Shown here: one piece after another, positions 40,580 through 49,604 of the stretch
Numbering within the stretch: position 1 is the first letter of the stretch
Layout of the letters: each line of letters opens with the position of its first letter
Assembly (NCBI GenBank): GCA_046328225.1
Contig: JAXLWZ010000001.1
Coordinates: forward strand, 186,001 to 250,000
Source: Amarobacillus sp046328225
GTDB lineage: Bacteria; Chloroflexota; Dehalococcoidia; Tepidiformales; Tepidiformaceae
Direction: 5' to 3'
DNA length: 64,000 nt
Notes under the pieces: generated by a model
The model's database searches: none
Seen by the model: only the letters and a program-made list of their open reading frames with translations
What the model was told of the DNA's origin: nothing
Translations under genes and position numbers: made by a program

Positions 40580-40618
40580 CCAGACAGGCCACCCGCTTCC
40601 CCCGGGTGGCCTGTCTGG
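40580..40618. terminator. Terminator-like hairpin after zinc-ribbon peptide
   Basis: Perfect 16-bp arms (CCAGACAGGCCACCCG and complement) around a 7-base loop. Only two T residues follow, so termination may be inefficient. A heptamer element begins immediately after. Confidence 0.75.
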
Positions 40619-40620
40619 TT

Positions 40621-40819
40621 CCAGTTCCCAGTTCCAAGTTCCCGGTTCCCAGGGGGTTACCCAGGCGTGGCCTTTCGCCCCGGGAGGGTGAAGCTGCGGC
40701 CGGCGCGAGGGTCTCGTGAGTCTCGGGGCCTGCCGGTCACCCCGTCGGCAGGCTCCGGGAACGAAGCCATCCCGCACGGGGCCGATCCCCTGGGAACTGG
40801 GAACTGACCACTGGGAACT
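40621..40819. repeat. Heptamer mosaic element R16 (family A, both arms)
   Basis: AGTTCCC/AGTTCCA/AGTTCCC/GGTTCCC units, about 140 bp of core with several CCCCGGG palindromes, and CTGGGAA/CTGGGAA/CTGACCA/CTGGGAA. The right end overlaps the SDR stop codon (TAGTTCCC on the minus strand). Confidence 0.85.
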
Positions 40820-41615
40820 ACGAGACCCCCCTCCCGCCATCCACGGGCAGGGTCACGCCGGTGATGAAGCCCGCTTCGTCGGAGTGGAGGAAGAGGGCGG
40901 CGTGGGCGATGTCCCAGGCTGAGCCCATCTTGCGGCCGAGGGGCACGCTGCGATTGCGGTCGGCCACGACCTGTTCGCGCGGCATGCCGGCGGCGACGCG
41001 CGCTTCGATGGCCATGGGCGTGTTGATGAGCCCGGGCATGACGCAGTTCGCGCGGATGCCGTGCTGGGCGTTCGCGTAGGCAAGGTTCTCCGTGAGCGCG
41101 ACCACGCCCGCCTTCGTCGTCTTGTACCCGACGTACGGGTAGCCCTCGCGCACGGCCATCGAGGAGATGTTCACGATTGAGCCGCTCCCCTGTTCGCGCA
41201 TCACGGGGAGGGCGTGCTTGCAGGCCAGCCACATGCCAATCAGGTTCACATCGACGATGCCGCGGAACGCTTCGAGCGTGAGCTCCGTGGCCGGGGCATC
41301 GCCGAGTGCCAGGCTCGCGCCGACGTTGTTGTGAAGGATGTCGATGCGCCCGTAGGCATCGCGGCAGCGGGCGATGACGTCCGCCACCTGCGCTTCGTCG
41401 CGAACATCGGCGGCCGCCGCGCTCGCGCTCCCGCCTGCTTCCGCGATCATCGCCACCGTCTCCTCGGCAGAGGCCAGGTTGCGGTCGACGACCATCACGC
41501 GGGCGCCTTCGCGCGCGAGCAGCAGTGCCGTCGCGCGCCCGTTGCCGATGCTCTCGCCGGGTGTCTGGCCGCCACCGAACACAATCGCGGCCTTGTCCTG
41601 TACTCGTCCAGCCAT
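40818..41615 (-). CDS. Short-chain dehydrogenase/reductase (SDR)
   Basis: A 265-residue NAD(P)-dependent oxidoreductase. Cofactor loop IVFGGGQTPGESIGNG is longer than the classical TGxxxGIG, then VVDRNLASAEE with an Asp favouring NAD, NNVG, the catalytic SIVNISSMAVREG with Ser, and Tyr/Lys in YVGYKTTKAG. The C-terminus GVTLPVDGGRG is typical. GAAGGGAGA lies upstream of the ATG at 41615. It follows the SMP-30-type lactonase gene on the same strand across a heptamer element; a shared sugar or lactone pathway is possible but not shown. Confidence 0.9.
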   Translation of the reverse strand: MAGRVQDKAAIVFGGGQTPGESIGNGRATALLLAREGARVMVVDRNLASAEETVAMIAEAGGSASAAAADVRDEAQVADVIARCRDAYGRIDILHNNVGASLALGDAPATELTLEAFRGIVDVNLIGMWLACKHALPVMREQGSGSIVNISSMAVREGYPYVGYKTTKAGVVALTENLAYANAQHGIRANCVMPGLINTPMAIEARVAAGMPREQVVADRNRSVPLGRKMGSAWDIAHAALFLHSDEAGFITGVTLPVDGGRGVS

Positions 41616-41629
41616 GGGGTCTCCCTTCG

Positions 41630-41732
41630 GGAGAGAAAAGAGAAAACAGGAAGGAGAAATGGAGTGACCAGTTGCCGGCAGCAACCACTTCCCGCGTGCC
41701 CTTTTCTCTTTTCTCCTTTCTCGTTTCTCTCT
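41630..41732. repeat. Heptamer mosaic element R17 (family B)
   Basis: GAGAAAA/GAGAAAA/CAGGAAG/GAGAAAT units, a core beginning TGGAGTGACCAGTTGCC like that at 52209-52354, and TTTTCTC/TTTTCTC/CTTTCTC/GTTTCTC. The right array runs into the lactonase stop codon (minus strand TAGAGAGAAA). Confidence 0.87.
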
Positions 41733-42615
41733 ACGCCGTCTCGACGGCGTAGACGCTGGTGCCGGCGGTGAGGAAGAGGGTGCGGCCGGTGGGGCCGCCG
41801 AAGGCGATGTTTGCGGCGTGCTCGTCCATTTCGAAGCGGCCGAGGCACGTGCCGTCGGGCGACCAGCACGACACGCCGCCCGCGCCCGTCGTCCAGAGCC
41901 GGCCCTCCGGGTCGACCTTCATGCCATCGGGGGCACCCCGGCGGGGGTCGCCACGCTGGTCCACGAAGAGGGTGCGTTCGCCGAGCGAGAGGTCCGCGTT
42001 CACCACGTAGCGATAGATCAGGCGGTCCTGGGAGTCGCCGATGTAGAGCGCGGACTCATCGCGGGTGAAGGCGAGGCCGTTCGGCTGCGTGAACCCTTCG
42101 CGCACGACGAGATGGAGCGACCCATCGAGGTCGATGCGGTAGACGCCCTGGAAGCCAAGCTCGGGCTGCTGTCCTTCGCACCCGAAACGCGGCACGCGAC
42201 CGGAATCGGCGCCGTAGGTCGGGTCGGTGAAGAAGATCGCGCCGGAGGAGTGGACGACGATGTCGTTGGGGCTGTTGAGACGGGTGCCCTGCCACTCGGT
42301 CGCGAGCGCGGTCATGGCCGTGGGATCGCCGTAGGGTGCGCGCGAAACGCGGCGGCCGCCATGTTCGCAAGCGAGGATGTTGCCCGCCGCGTCGATCGTG
42401 AGCCCATTCGACCAGCCGCTGGGCTCGCGATAGACCTCGGCGGTGGCCTGCCCGGGCCGCCAGCGGTGCATGCGGTTGCCGGGGATGTCGCTGAACACGA
42501 GAGCGTTGTCGGCCGCGACCCAAACGGGGCCCTCGGTGAACCCGAAGCCCGTGCAAAGGCGCGTTTCGCTGCCGGCAAGGAGGGCACTGATACCGTTGTC
42601 ATCGTCAATCTGCAT
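41731..42615 (-). CDS. SMP-30/gluconolactonase family protein
   Basis: A 294-residue six-bladed propeller lactonase. Metal-site residues appear in FTEGPVWVAADNALVFSDI (Glu), TRLNSPNDIVVHSSG (Asn) and GAPDGMKVDPEGRLW (Asp). Such enzymes open aldonolactones or related lactones. A TAAGAT box lies eight bases before the ATG and an 8-bp inverted repeat (GGCCCGGC/GCCGGGCC) surrounds it, suggesting a regulated, nearly leaderless start. Confidence 0.9.
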   Translation of the reverse strand: MQIDDDNGISALLAGSETRLCTGFGFTEGPVWVAADNALVFSDIPGNRMHRWRPGQATAEVYREPSGWSNGLTIDAAGNILACEHGGRRVSRAPYGDPTAMTALATEWQGTRLNSPNDIVVHSSGAIFFTDPTYGADSGRVPRFGCEGQQPELGFQGVYRIDLDGSLHLVVREGFTQPNGLAFTRDESALYIGDSQDRLIYRYVVNADLSLGERTLFVDQRGDPRRGAPDGMKVDPEGRLWTTGAGGVSCWSPDGTCLGRFEMDEHAANIAFGGPTGRTLFLTAGTSVYAVETA

Positions 42616-42638
42616 GGCCCGGCATCTTACGCCGGGCC
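42616..42638 (-). promoter_or_regulatory. Inverted repeat with -10-like TAAGAT upstream of lactonase
   Basis: GGCCCGGC and GCCGGGCC arms enclose GTAAGAT; TAAGAT ends eight bases before the ATG. A promoter within a palindrome suggests repressor control. Confidence 0.45.
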
Positions 42639-42640
42639 AG

Positions 42641-42810
42641 TGCCCGGTGGTCAGTTCCAAGTTCCCAGTGGTCAGTTCCCGGTTCCCAGGGGGATCAACC
42701 CCCGCGCGGGGGGCGCGCCTCCCCAGGGGTAGCCCGGCCTCCCGCCGTGCGGGGAGCATGCTTCCCCCCGGGGTAGCCCCCTGGCTACTGGGAACTGGGA
42801 ACCGGGAACT
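42641..42810. repeat. Heptamer mosaic element R18 (family A, both arms)
   Basis: AGTTCCA/AGTTCCC/AGTGGTC/AGTTCCC/GGTTCCC units, two successive cores (GGGGATCAACCCCCGCGCGG and CCCCCCGGGGTAGCCCCC), then CTGGCTA/CTGGGAA/CTGGGAA/CCGGGAA. It stops 6 bp from the secA stop codon. Confidence 0.87.
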
Positions 42811-42813
42811 CCG

Positions 42814-45453
42814 TTACTTCATCATTCGCCGGCGCTTGGCGGCGGTGGAGGCGCTGCGCTTTGGTTGGCCGCCTTCGCGGTTCGTTTGCAGCTTCTTTGG
42901 GTCCGGGGCGCTGCTGCGATTGAGCACCGGTGCCGCCTTCGGGGCCTCCGTGCCGTTCGCGGAGCTGGCCGGAGCATCCGGGAGGAAGGCGTCCGTGGGG
43001 TCCGGGTGCTGGGCGACGGGCGGCGGGGGCGGCGGCGCGGCCGGCTGCTGCACCACCTGCACCTTGAACACCGTCCGCGCGACCTGCCGCCGGATGTTCT
43101 CCTGGAGCTGCTGGAACATGTCGTGGCCTTCGCGCTTGAAGGCCACGAGCGGGTCCACCTGGGCGTAAGCCTGCAGCCCGATGCTCTGGCGGAGGTCGTC
43201 GATGGCGGTGAGGTGTTCGCGCCAGTGGAAGTCTATCGATTCGAGCAGCAGCCAGTGCTCGACCTTGCGCATGTTGTCCTCGCCGACCTGCTGTTCGAAC
43301 GCTTCGTAGCGGTCTTCGGCGCGGTCGAGGATTTCGTCGGCGAGCTCGTCGTGGAGCTCCTGCATCTCCTCGATCTCGAGGATGTCCTCGGCGGGGAGGA
43401 TTTCGCGGAGGCTGTTCTGGAGCACTTCGAGGGACTCGATGTCGCCGGTGTTTGCCTTGCAGAGGCCGTCGATCTCGTCGACGAGCATGCCGAGCACGTT
43501 CGCGCGCGTGTCCACGCCTTCGAGGATGCGGTCGCGTTCGCTATAGATGACGGTGCGGTGCTGGTTGATCACGTCGTCGAATTCGACGAGCCGCTTGCGG
43601 ATGTCGAAGTTGTGGCCTTCGACCTTCGTCTGCGCCTGTTCGATGGCGCGCGCGACCATGCGGCTCTCGAGCGGCATCTCCTCGGTCATGCCGAGCTTCT
43701 GCATCATGCCTGGCACCCATTCGGGCGCGAAGCGCTTCATGATGTCGTCGCCGAAGGAGACGAAGAAGCGGCTGGAGCCCGGGTCGCCCTGGCGGCCGGC
43801 GCGGCCGCGGAGCTGGTTATCGATGCGGCGCGATTCGTGGCGTTCGGTGCCGATGACGTGCAGGCCGCCCTTTTCGGCGACGCCCGGGCCGAGCTTGATG
43901 TCGGTGCCGCGGCCGGCCATGTTCGTGGCGATGGTCACGGCGCCTTCCTCGCCCGCGAACTCGACGATTTTCGCCTCGCGTTCGTGCTGCTTCGCATTCA
44001 GGACTTCGTGCGGGATGCCCTTGCGAAGGAGGAGCTGGGCGAGATATTCGGACTTCTCGATCGAGGTCGTGCCCACCAGCACCGGGCGGCCCTGCTGGTG
44101 CATGGTGTCGATTTCGTTCACGACGGCGTTGAACTTCGCGCGTTCGTTGATGTAGATGATGTCGGCGTCGTCCTGGCGAACCATGGGGCGGTGGGTGGGG
44201 ATGACGACGACGTCGAGCTCGTAGATCTTCGCGAACTCCTCGGCCTCCGTCTCGGCCGTGCCTGTCATGCCGGCGAGCTTCTCGTAGAGCCGGAAGAGGT
44301 TCTGGAAGGTGATGGTGGCGTAGGTGATGGACTCGCGCTGGACCTTGAGTCCTTCCTTCGCCTCGACCGCCTGGTGGATGCCGTGGCTCCAGCGACGGCC
44401 GGGCATGAGGCGGCCGGTGAACTCATCGACGATGATGATTTCGCCGTCCTTCACCACGTATTCGCGGTCGATGCGCTTCAGCACCTCGGCGTCGAGGGCG
44501 GCATCGAGGTGGCGCGCCATGCGCGGGTCGCCGCCGTAGATGTTGTCGATGCCGAGCGCCTTTTCCATGCGCTCGATGCCCTCCTCGGTGAGGGCGACGT
44601 GCTTCGCCTTGTGGTCGACGATGTAGTCCTGGTCCTCGACGAGCGTGCGGGCGGCGCGGGCGAAGGCGGCGTAGGTCTGGCTCGCCTCCTCGGCGGCGCC
44701 GCTGATGATGAGCGGCGTGCGCGCCTCATCGATGAGGATGTTGTCGACCTCATCGACGATGGCGAAGGCGAGGGGGCGCTGCACGCGGCTCTCCGCTTCG
44801 CGCACCATGTTGTCGCGAAGGTAATCGAAGCCGAACTCGTTGTTCGTGCCGTAGGTGATGTCGCAGGCGTAGGCCTCGGTGCGGTGCGCGGGGCGGAGGT
44901 CCATGTAGCCGCCGCCGGCGGAGCCTTCGTCGCCCGGGCGGAAGCCGGGTTCGTACACGAAAGTGACCGTGTTGTTCTGGATCACGCCGATGCTCAGCCC
45001 AAGGGCGTGGTAGATGGGGCCGTACCAGGCGGCGTCGCGGCGGGCCAGGTAGTCGTTCACCGTCACGAGATGGACACCGCGGCCGGCGAGCGCGTTCAGG
45101 TAGATGGGCGCGACGGCGGTGAGCGTCTTGCCTTCACCGGTGCGCATCTCGGCGATGCGGCCGCTGTGGAGGACGATGCCGCCCATGAGCTGGACATCGA
45201 AGGGGCGCTGGCCGACACGGCGCCACGACGTTTCGCGCGAGACGGCGAACGCCTCGGGGAGGATGTCGTCGAGTGTTTCGCCCTCGCCGAGCCGTCGCTT
45301 GAACTCGGCGGACTTCGCGAACAGCGCCTCATCGGGAAGCGCGGCGAGCTCCGGACCGAGATCGTTGATGGTGTTGATGAGCGGCTGGATCCGCTTCAAC
45401 TCCTTCTCGTTGGAGTCGCCAAGGAGGCGGCTGATGAATGCGAGTTTGGGCAT
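42814..45453 (-). CDS. secA: Preprotein translocase ATPase SecA
   Basis: The 879-residue motor of the Sec pathway, driving unfolded preproteins through SecYEG. Visible: Walker A EMRTGEGKTLTAV near residue 100, Walker B VDEVDNILIDEAR, the VTIATNMAGRGTDIKLG motif, QLRGRAGRQGDPGSSRFFVS and the helical scaffold QRTVI-type region (NQHRTVIYSERD). The C-terminus ends AAKRRRMMK without the CxCx8CH zinc site. TACACT lies nine bases before the ATG at 45453. Divergent from the hybrid kinase. Confidence 0.97.
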   Translation of the reverse strand: MPKLAFISRLLGDSNEKELKRIQPLINTINDLGPELAALPDEALFAKSAEFKRRLGEGETLDDILPEAFAVSRETSWRRVGQRPFDVQLMGGIVLHSGRIAEMRTGEGKTLTAVAPIYLNALAGRGVHLVTVNDYLARRDAAWYGPIYHALGLSIGVIQNNTVTFVYEPGFRPGDEGSAGGGYMDLRPAHRTEAYACDITYGTNNEFGFDYLRDNMVREAESRVQRPLAFAIVDEVDNILIDEARTPLIISGAAEEASQTYAAFARAARTLVEDQDYIVDHKAKHVALTEEGIERMEKALGIDNIYGGDPRMARHLDAALDAEVLKRIDREYVVKDGEIIIVDEFTGRLMPGRRWSHGIHQAVEAKEGLKVQRESITYATITFQNLFRLYEKLAGMTGTAETEAEEFAKIYELDVVVIPTHRPMVRQDDADIIYINERAKFNAVVNEIDTMHQQGRPVLVGTTSIEKSEYLAQLLLRKGIPHEVLNAKQHEREAKIVEFAGEEGAVTIATNMAGRGTDIKLGPGVAEKGGLHVIGTERHESRRIDNQLRGRAGRQGDPGSSRFFVSFGDDIMKRFAPEWVPGMMQKLGMTEEMPLESRMVARAIEQAQTKVEGHNFDIRKRLVEFDDVINQHRTVIYSERDRILEGVDTRANVLGMLVDEIDGLCKANTGDIESLEVLQNSLREILPAEDILEIEEMQELHDELADEILDRAEDRYEAFEQQVGEDNMRKVEHWLLLESIDFHWREHLTAIDDLRQSIGLQAYAQVDPLVAFKREGHDMFQQLQENIRRQVARTVFKVQVVQQPAAPPPPPPVAQHPDPTDAFLPDAPASSANGTEAPKAAPVLNRSSAPDPKKLQTNREGGQPKRSASTAAKRRRMMK

Positions 45454-45584
45454 AGCGTTTCCAGTGTAGATCAGGCCGCGGCAGTGGCGAGGAAGGATCG
45501 CCATGCCCGCTCGTGCGCGAGCAGAAGGCAGGGGTGTCCCCGATACCGGGCATGAGGGGTGGCCCGTACCATCGCGCGAGGGCG

Positions 45585-48500
45585 ATGCAGGCCCGGGACA
45601 CTCATCCCCGGGAAACGCACGTCATTCCCGCATGGGGGCTTGTCTTGGTCCTCGACCGCGAATCCGCCAGGGGCACGCCCACGCAGGCCGCGGTCGTCGA
45701 TGCCATCCTCGATATCTCGGCCGATGCCGGCGACCTGGGCGCCACCAGCGAACGCATCGCGCGCACCCTGCGGACGACCTTCGGCGTCGAACACGCGGCC
45801 ATCGGCATGATCGACCTCGAACACGCCGTCCGCGTCTGCACCGGGTTCTCCTCGGACGCGGTCGAGACGCCCACCGCCCCCTACCGGCTCTCGGACGAGG
45901 AGCGCGCCGACTACGAACGCACCGTGCGGAACGGCGTCGAACTCTTCCCGGACATGGACGCGGTCGATACGGCGTCGTCGCGGCTCGCGCGCGTGCGAGG
46001 CTTCCGGCTGCGAAGCGTGCTGCGGGCGGCGTTCGCCCTCGGCGACGGCCTGGTCGGCATCGTCAGCGTGGCCGACCGTGAGCCCCTGCGCCTGGACGAA
46101 CGGGACGCCGAGACCCTGCGCACGCTGAGCCGCGCCATCGCCGTCGCCCTGCGGCAGACCATGCTGCGGGGCGAATTGGAGCAGAGCCAGGCCGCCCTCG
46201 AAGCACAGGCACGCATCTTCCAGGCGATGGGCCCGGGCGCGACGCTCGAGGGTGTGGCCGCCGTCTATGTGCACGAGGTGCGGGCGCTGTTCGGCGCGTC
46301 GCACGCCGTGGTCACCGATTTCACCCTGCGCGGCCCGGCCGTGATGGCCATCTCCAGCGAGCACACCACCGCCGAGGACTACCTCGCCATCGTCGCCGGG
46401 CAGGATTGGGACCCGGAGCCGGCGCTCGGCGCGGTCATCCGGGGGACGCCCCAGATCGTGGCCGACCTCGCCCTCGCGCGGCGCGGGCCGATCGAGGCGC
46501 TGGCCTTCGACCGGGGGTTGCGGTCGCTGCTGCGGGCGCCACTGTCGCGAACGGATGGCAGCGTGCTCGGCATGGTGAGCGTGGCCAGCACGCGCCCCTA
46601 CGCCTACAACGAAACGCACCTCGCGCGGCTGGTGGAGCTCACGGCCGCCCTCGGCGTGGTGGCCGAACGCGCCGAGCTGACGGACGAATCGCTCGCGCGC
46701 GCGGGGCAGGTGGCGGCGCTCACGCGGATGCTGAGCACGCTCAATGCGAGCGCGAGCGAAGCCGAGATCGCGCAGCTGTTCGCGCGCGAGCTGCGCCAGC
46801 TCATCGGCGCGGACTCCGTCGCCATCTTCGCCATCGATAACGACGCGCGCATGGCACACGTCATCGCCGGGGAGGCGGCGCAGCCCGAGGCCCGCCCGCG
46901 CCGCCGCGAACGCCTCGACCGGATGGCGACGTACGAAGGCCTGCTGGAGACGGCGGCCGCGCGCTACGACGCCGCCGAGCCGGACGCGGCCACGGGCTGG
47001 CTCGCCGCCCACGCCGAGGCGCGACGCTTTGGCAGCGCCGTCTGCGTGAGGCTCGATGGCGCGAACGGTCCCGCCGGCGCGATCCTCGCCGCGAGCGCTC
47101 GCCCGGGCACCCTGGGCGAGGAGCAGCTCCGCCTGCTGGCCGATGTCGTGCCGCCGCTGGCGCTCGTCCTCGGGCGGGCGCGGCTCGTCGCCACCCTCCA
47201 GGAACAGACGCGGCGCACCGACGCCATCCTCGACCTCGTGACCGCGCTCGCGCCGCAGGAGACGCTCGGCGACCTGGGCGAGCCTGCCGCCGCCGCCCTT
47301 CGCGCGATGTTCGAAGCCGACATCTGCATCGTCTCCGCGGTGGAACGCGGCGGGCTGCAGGTGGTCGGCTGGGATGGCGCCGAAGGGAGCTCGGGCGCGC
47401 CCCTACCGGCGCTGGTGGAGGCGCACGAATGGCCGCTGCTGCACCGCGCGCGCGTCACCGCCGACCTCCGGCTCGAACGGCGATCACGTTCGCCCTACAG
47501 CGAAGACCTCCGCGCCCGTGGCGTGCGGTCGGTGCTGGAAGTGCTGGTCGGGAATCCCAACGCCCGCGCCTGCATGGTCACGCTCGGGTCGTTCGCGACG
47601 CGCGCCTACACCCAGGCGGATGGCGAACAGCTGCTGCGCATCGCGCGGCCGCTGGAGGTCGCGGTCGAGTACCTGTACGGCCAGCGCGAGGTAGCGCGGC
47701 GGGCTTCGCAGCTCGAGGCCGCGAACCGCGTGCTCGCACGGCTGGGGGCCGGCGGTTCGCCGCGAGACCTCGCGCGGGACTTCCTCCTCCAGTGCCAGGC
47801 CACGTTTGAATGCGCCCACGCCGTCCTCCTTCGCTGCGAAGGCGGCGCCGCCACCGTGCTGGGCCACGTTTCGAGCCCGGCCGAGCCGCTCGCCTGGGGC
47901 GCGCCCCTCGAAGTCGAAATCGCCGGCGCGGACGACCCGGGGATCGATGCCCTCGGCACGTTCATGCGCGTGCAGGGATACGCCACCGAGCTGCGCGTGC
48001 CGCTGCTCGTGCGCGGCGAGGAGTGGGGCGCCGTGAGCCTCTGGTGGCCCGGTTCGCGCCCCCTCGACGGCGAGGACCGCTACCTGCTGAACTCCTTCGC
48101 CGGGCCGCTCGCGATCGCGCTCGAACGGGCCATCGCCCTCGATGCCCTCGCCGAAAGCGAACGGCGGTACCGGTCGCTGGTGGCGCAGGCAGAGGAGATG
48201 ATCTTCGTGCTGGACCCCACGCAGGGCACGATCATCGAGGCGAACGCCTTCACGTCGCGCACGCTGGGGTACACGCCGGAGGAGCTCATCGGCTTCGCGA
48301 TGGCCGAGATCTGCCTCGAACCGGGGCTGGAGAACAAGGTGCGCGCGGTGATGGAGGAGGGCGAAATCCACCTCCACGAGCAGCGCTACGGCCGCAAGGA
48401 CGGCTCCGTCATCTACGTCGATATCGTGGCGTCGCTCATCCAGTTCGGCGGGCGGCAGTGCATTCTCGCTATGGCACGCGATGTCTCGGACCGCCGCGCG

Positions 48501-49598
48501 CTGCAACGCCAGCTCATGCAGGCCCAGAAGATGGAGTCGCTGGGGGAGATGGCCGGGGCCGTCGCGCACGACTTCAACAACCTGCTGACGACGATCCTGG
48601 GCTTCGCCGGCATCCTCAAGCTCTCGGGCCAAATGAGCGCGGACGACATCGAGCACGTCGCCCTCATCGAGGACGCGGCGCGCCGGGGGGCCGGCCTCAC
48701 GAGCCGCCTGCTCTCCTTCGCGCGCGGCGGGCTCGTGCGCTTCGGGCCCGTGGACCTCGGCACGCTCATCGGCGAGACCCTGAAGCTGGCGGCGCCGACC
48801 CTTTCGGAGCGCTGCGCGGTCGCGTGGCAGCCGCCGGCCCGGCCGGTCATGGTCGAAGGCGACGAAGGGCAGCTGCAGCAGGCAATCCTCAACATCATCC
48901 TCAACGCACGCGACGCCATGCCCGAGGGCGGCGACATCGGCATCCGCCTCGAGGTCGCGGGCAGCCGCGCCGTCCTCCACATCCGCGATTCGGGCCCCGG
49001 GATGGACGAGGAGACGCGCATGCGCATCTTCGAGCCGTTCTTCACGACGAAGCCCGCTGGTTCGGGAACGGGCCTGGGCATGGCCATCACCTACGGCATC
49101 GTGCAGGGCCACCACGGCGTCATCAGTGTCGAAACCGAACCCGGCGCCGGGACGGACTTCCGCCTCGAATTCCCGCTGCTCGGCCCCGCGACCGCCTTCG
49201 CCGATGAGCCGACGGGCACGCTCCTGCTGATCGACGACGACGACCTCTTCCGGCGGACGACGGCGGCGGCGCTGGAGCGGCTCGGGTTCGATGTCGAGGA
49301 AGCGGCGAACGGCGCGGACGGCATCGCGCTGCTCGCACGCCAGCCCGGCGCCTACGACGCCATCCTCCTGGACCTGGTGATGCCCGGGCTCAGCGGCATG
49401 GAGACGTACCGCGCGCTGCGGCGCATCAACCCCTCGGTCGATATCGTCGTCTGCACCGGGTATGCCGCCGACGCCTACATGGACGGCGAGATGCGCGGCG
49501 GCATCAGCGGGCTGCTGCGCAAGCCGTTCACGCTCGAACGGCTCGCCGGGTCGCTGCAAGAGGCAGGCATCGCGTTGCCCCGCGCGCTCGCGGGCTGA
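45585..49598 (+). CDS. Multi-GAF hybrid sensor histidine kinase with receiver domain
   Basis: A 1,337-residue soluble sensor. About five GAF-like modules fill residues 25-850 (repeated pattern of ALGDGLVGIVSVADREPL, DGSVLGMVSVASTRPY and VRGEEWGAVSLWWPGSRPL). A PAS domain follows (RYRSLVAQAEEMIFVLDPTQ, near 860), then the dimerisation domain with His995 in GAVAHDFNNLL, the ATPase domain (NIILNARDAMPEGG, DSGPGMDEE, GTGLGMAI) and a receiver with Asp1263 in ILLDLVMPG. No membrane span. It probably autophosphorylates in response to small ligands and passes phosphate to its own receiver. The start is uncertain: an upstream ATG at 45513 is in frame. Confidence 0.9.
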   Translation: MQARDTHPRETHVIPAWGLVLVLDRESARGTPTQAAVVDAILDISADAGDLGATSERIARTLRTTFGVEHAAIGMIDLEHAVRVCTGFSSDAVETPTAPYRLSDEERADYERTVRNGVELFPDMDAVDTASSRLARVRGFRLRSVLRAAFALGDGLVGIVSVADREPLRLDERDAETLRTLSRAIAVALRQTMLRGELEQSQAALEAQARIFQAMGPGATLEGVAAVYVHEVRALFGASHAVVTDFTLRGPAVMAISSEHTTAEDYLAIVAGQDWDPEPALGAVIRGTPQIVADLALARRGPIEALAFDRGLRSLLRAPLSRTDGSVLGMVSVASTRPYAYNETHLARLVELTAALGVVAERAELTDESLARAGQVAALTRMLSTLNASASEAEIAQLFARELRQLIGADSVAIFAIDNDARMAHVIAGEAAQPEARPRRRERLDRMATYEGLLETAAARYDAAEPDAATGWLAAHAEARRFGSAVCVRLDGANGPAGAILAASARPGTLGEEQLRLLADVVPPLALVLGRARLVATLQEQTRRTDAILDLVTALAPQETLGDLGEPAAAALRAMFEADICIVSAVERGGLQVVGWDGAEGSSGAPLPALVEAHEWPLLHRARVTADLRLERRSRSPYSEDLRARGVRSVLEVLVGNPNARACMVTLGSFATRAYTQADGEQLLRIARPLEVAVEYLYGQREVARRASQLEAANRVLARLGAGGSPRDLARDFLLQCQATFECAHAVLLRCEGGAATVLGHVSSPAEPLAWGAPLEVEIAGADDPGIDALGTFMRVQGYATELRVPLLVRGEEWGAVSLWWPGSRPLDGEDRYLLNSFAGPLAIALERAIALDALAESERRYRSLVAQAEEMIFVLDPTQGTIIEANAFTSRTLGYTPEELIGFAMAEICLEPGLENKVRAVMEEGEIHLHEQRYGRKDGSVIYVDIVASLIQFGGRQCILAMARDVSDRRALQRQLMQAQKMESLGEMAGAVAHDFNNLLTTILGFAGILKLSGQMSADDIEHVALIEDAARRGAGLTSRLLSFARGGLVRFGPVDLGTLIGETLKLAAPTLSERCAVAWQPPARPVMVEGDEGQLQQAILNIILNARDAMPEGGDIGIRLEVAGSRAVLHIRDSGPGMDEETRMRIFEPFFTTKPAGSGTGLGMAITYGIVQGHHGVISVETEPGAGTDFRLEFPLLGPATAFADEPTGTLLLIDDDDLFRRTTAAALERLGFDVEEAANGADGIALLARQPGAYDAILLDLVMPGLSGMETYRALRRINPSVDIVVCTGYAADAYMDGEMRGGISGLLRKPFTLERLAGSLQEAGIALPRALAG

Positions 49599-49604
49599 GG
49601 CGGC

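Noticed and set aside
42865..45555. Open frame of 896 codons opposite secA
   Set aside because: It mirrors secA codon for codon, has no ribosome-binding site and a low-complexity composition. High GC creates long antisense frames throughout this window; similar ones at 1371-3431 (-), 47484-49559 (-) and 35770-37917 (+) were dropped for the same reason.
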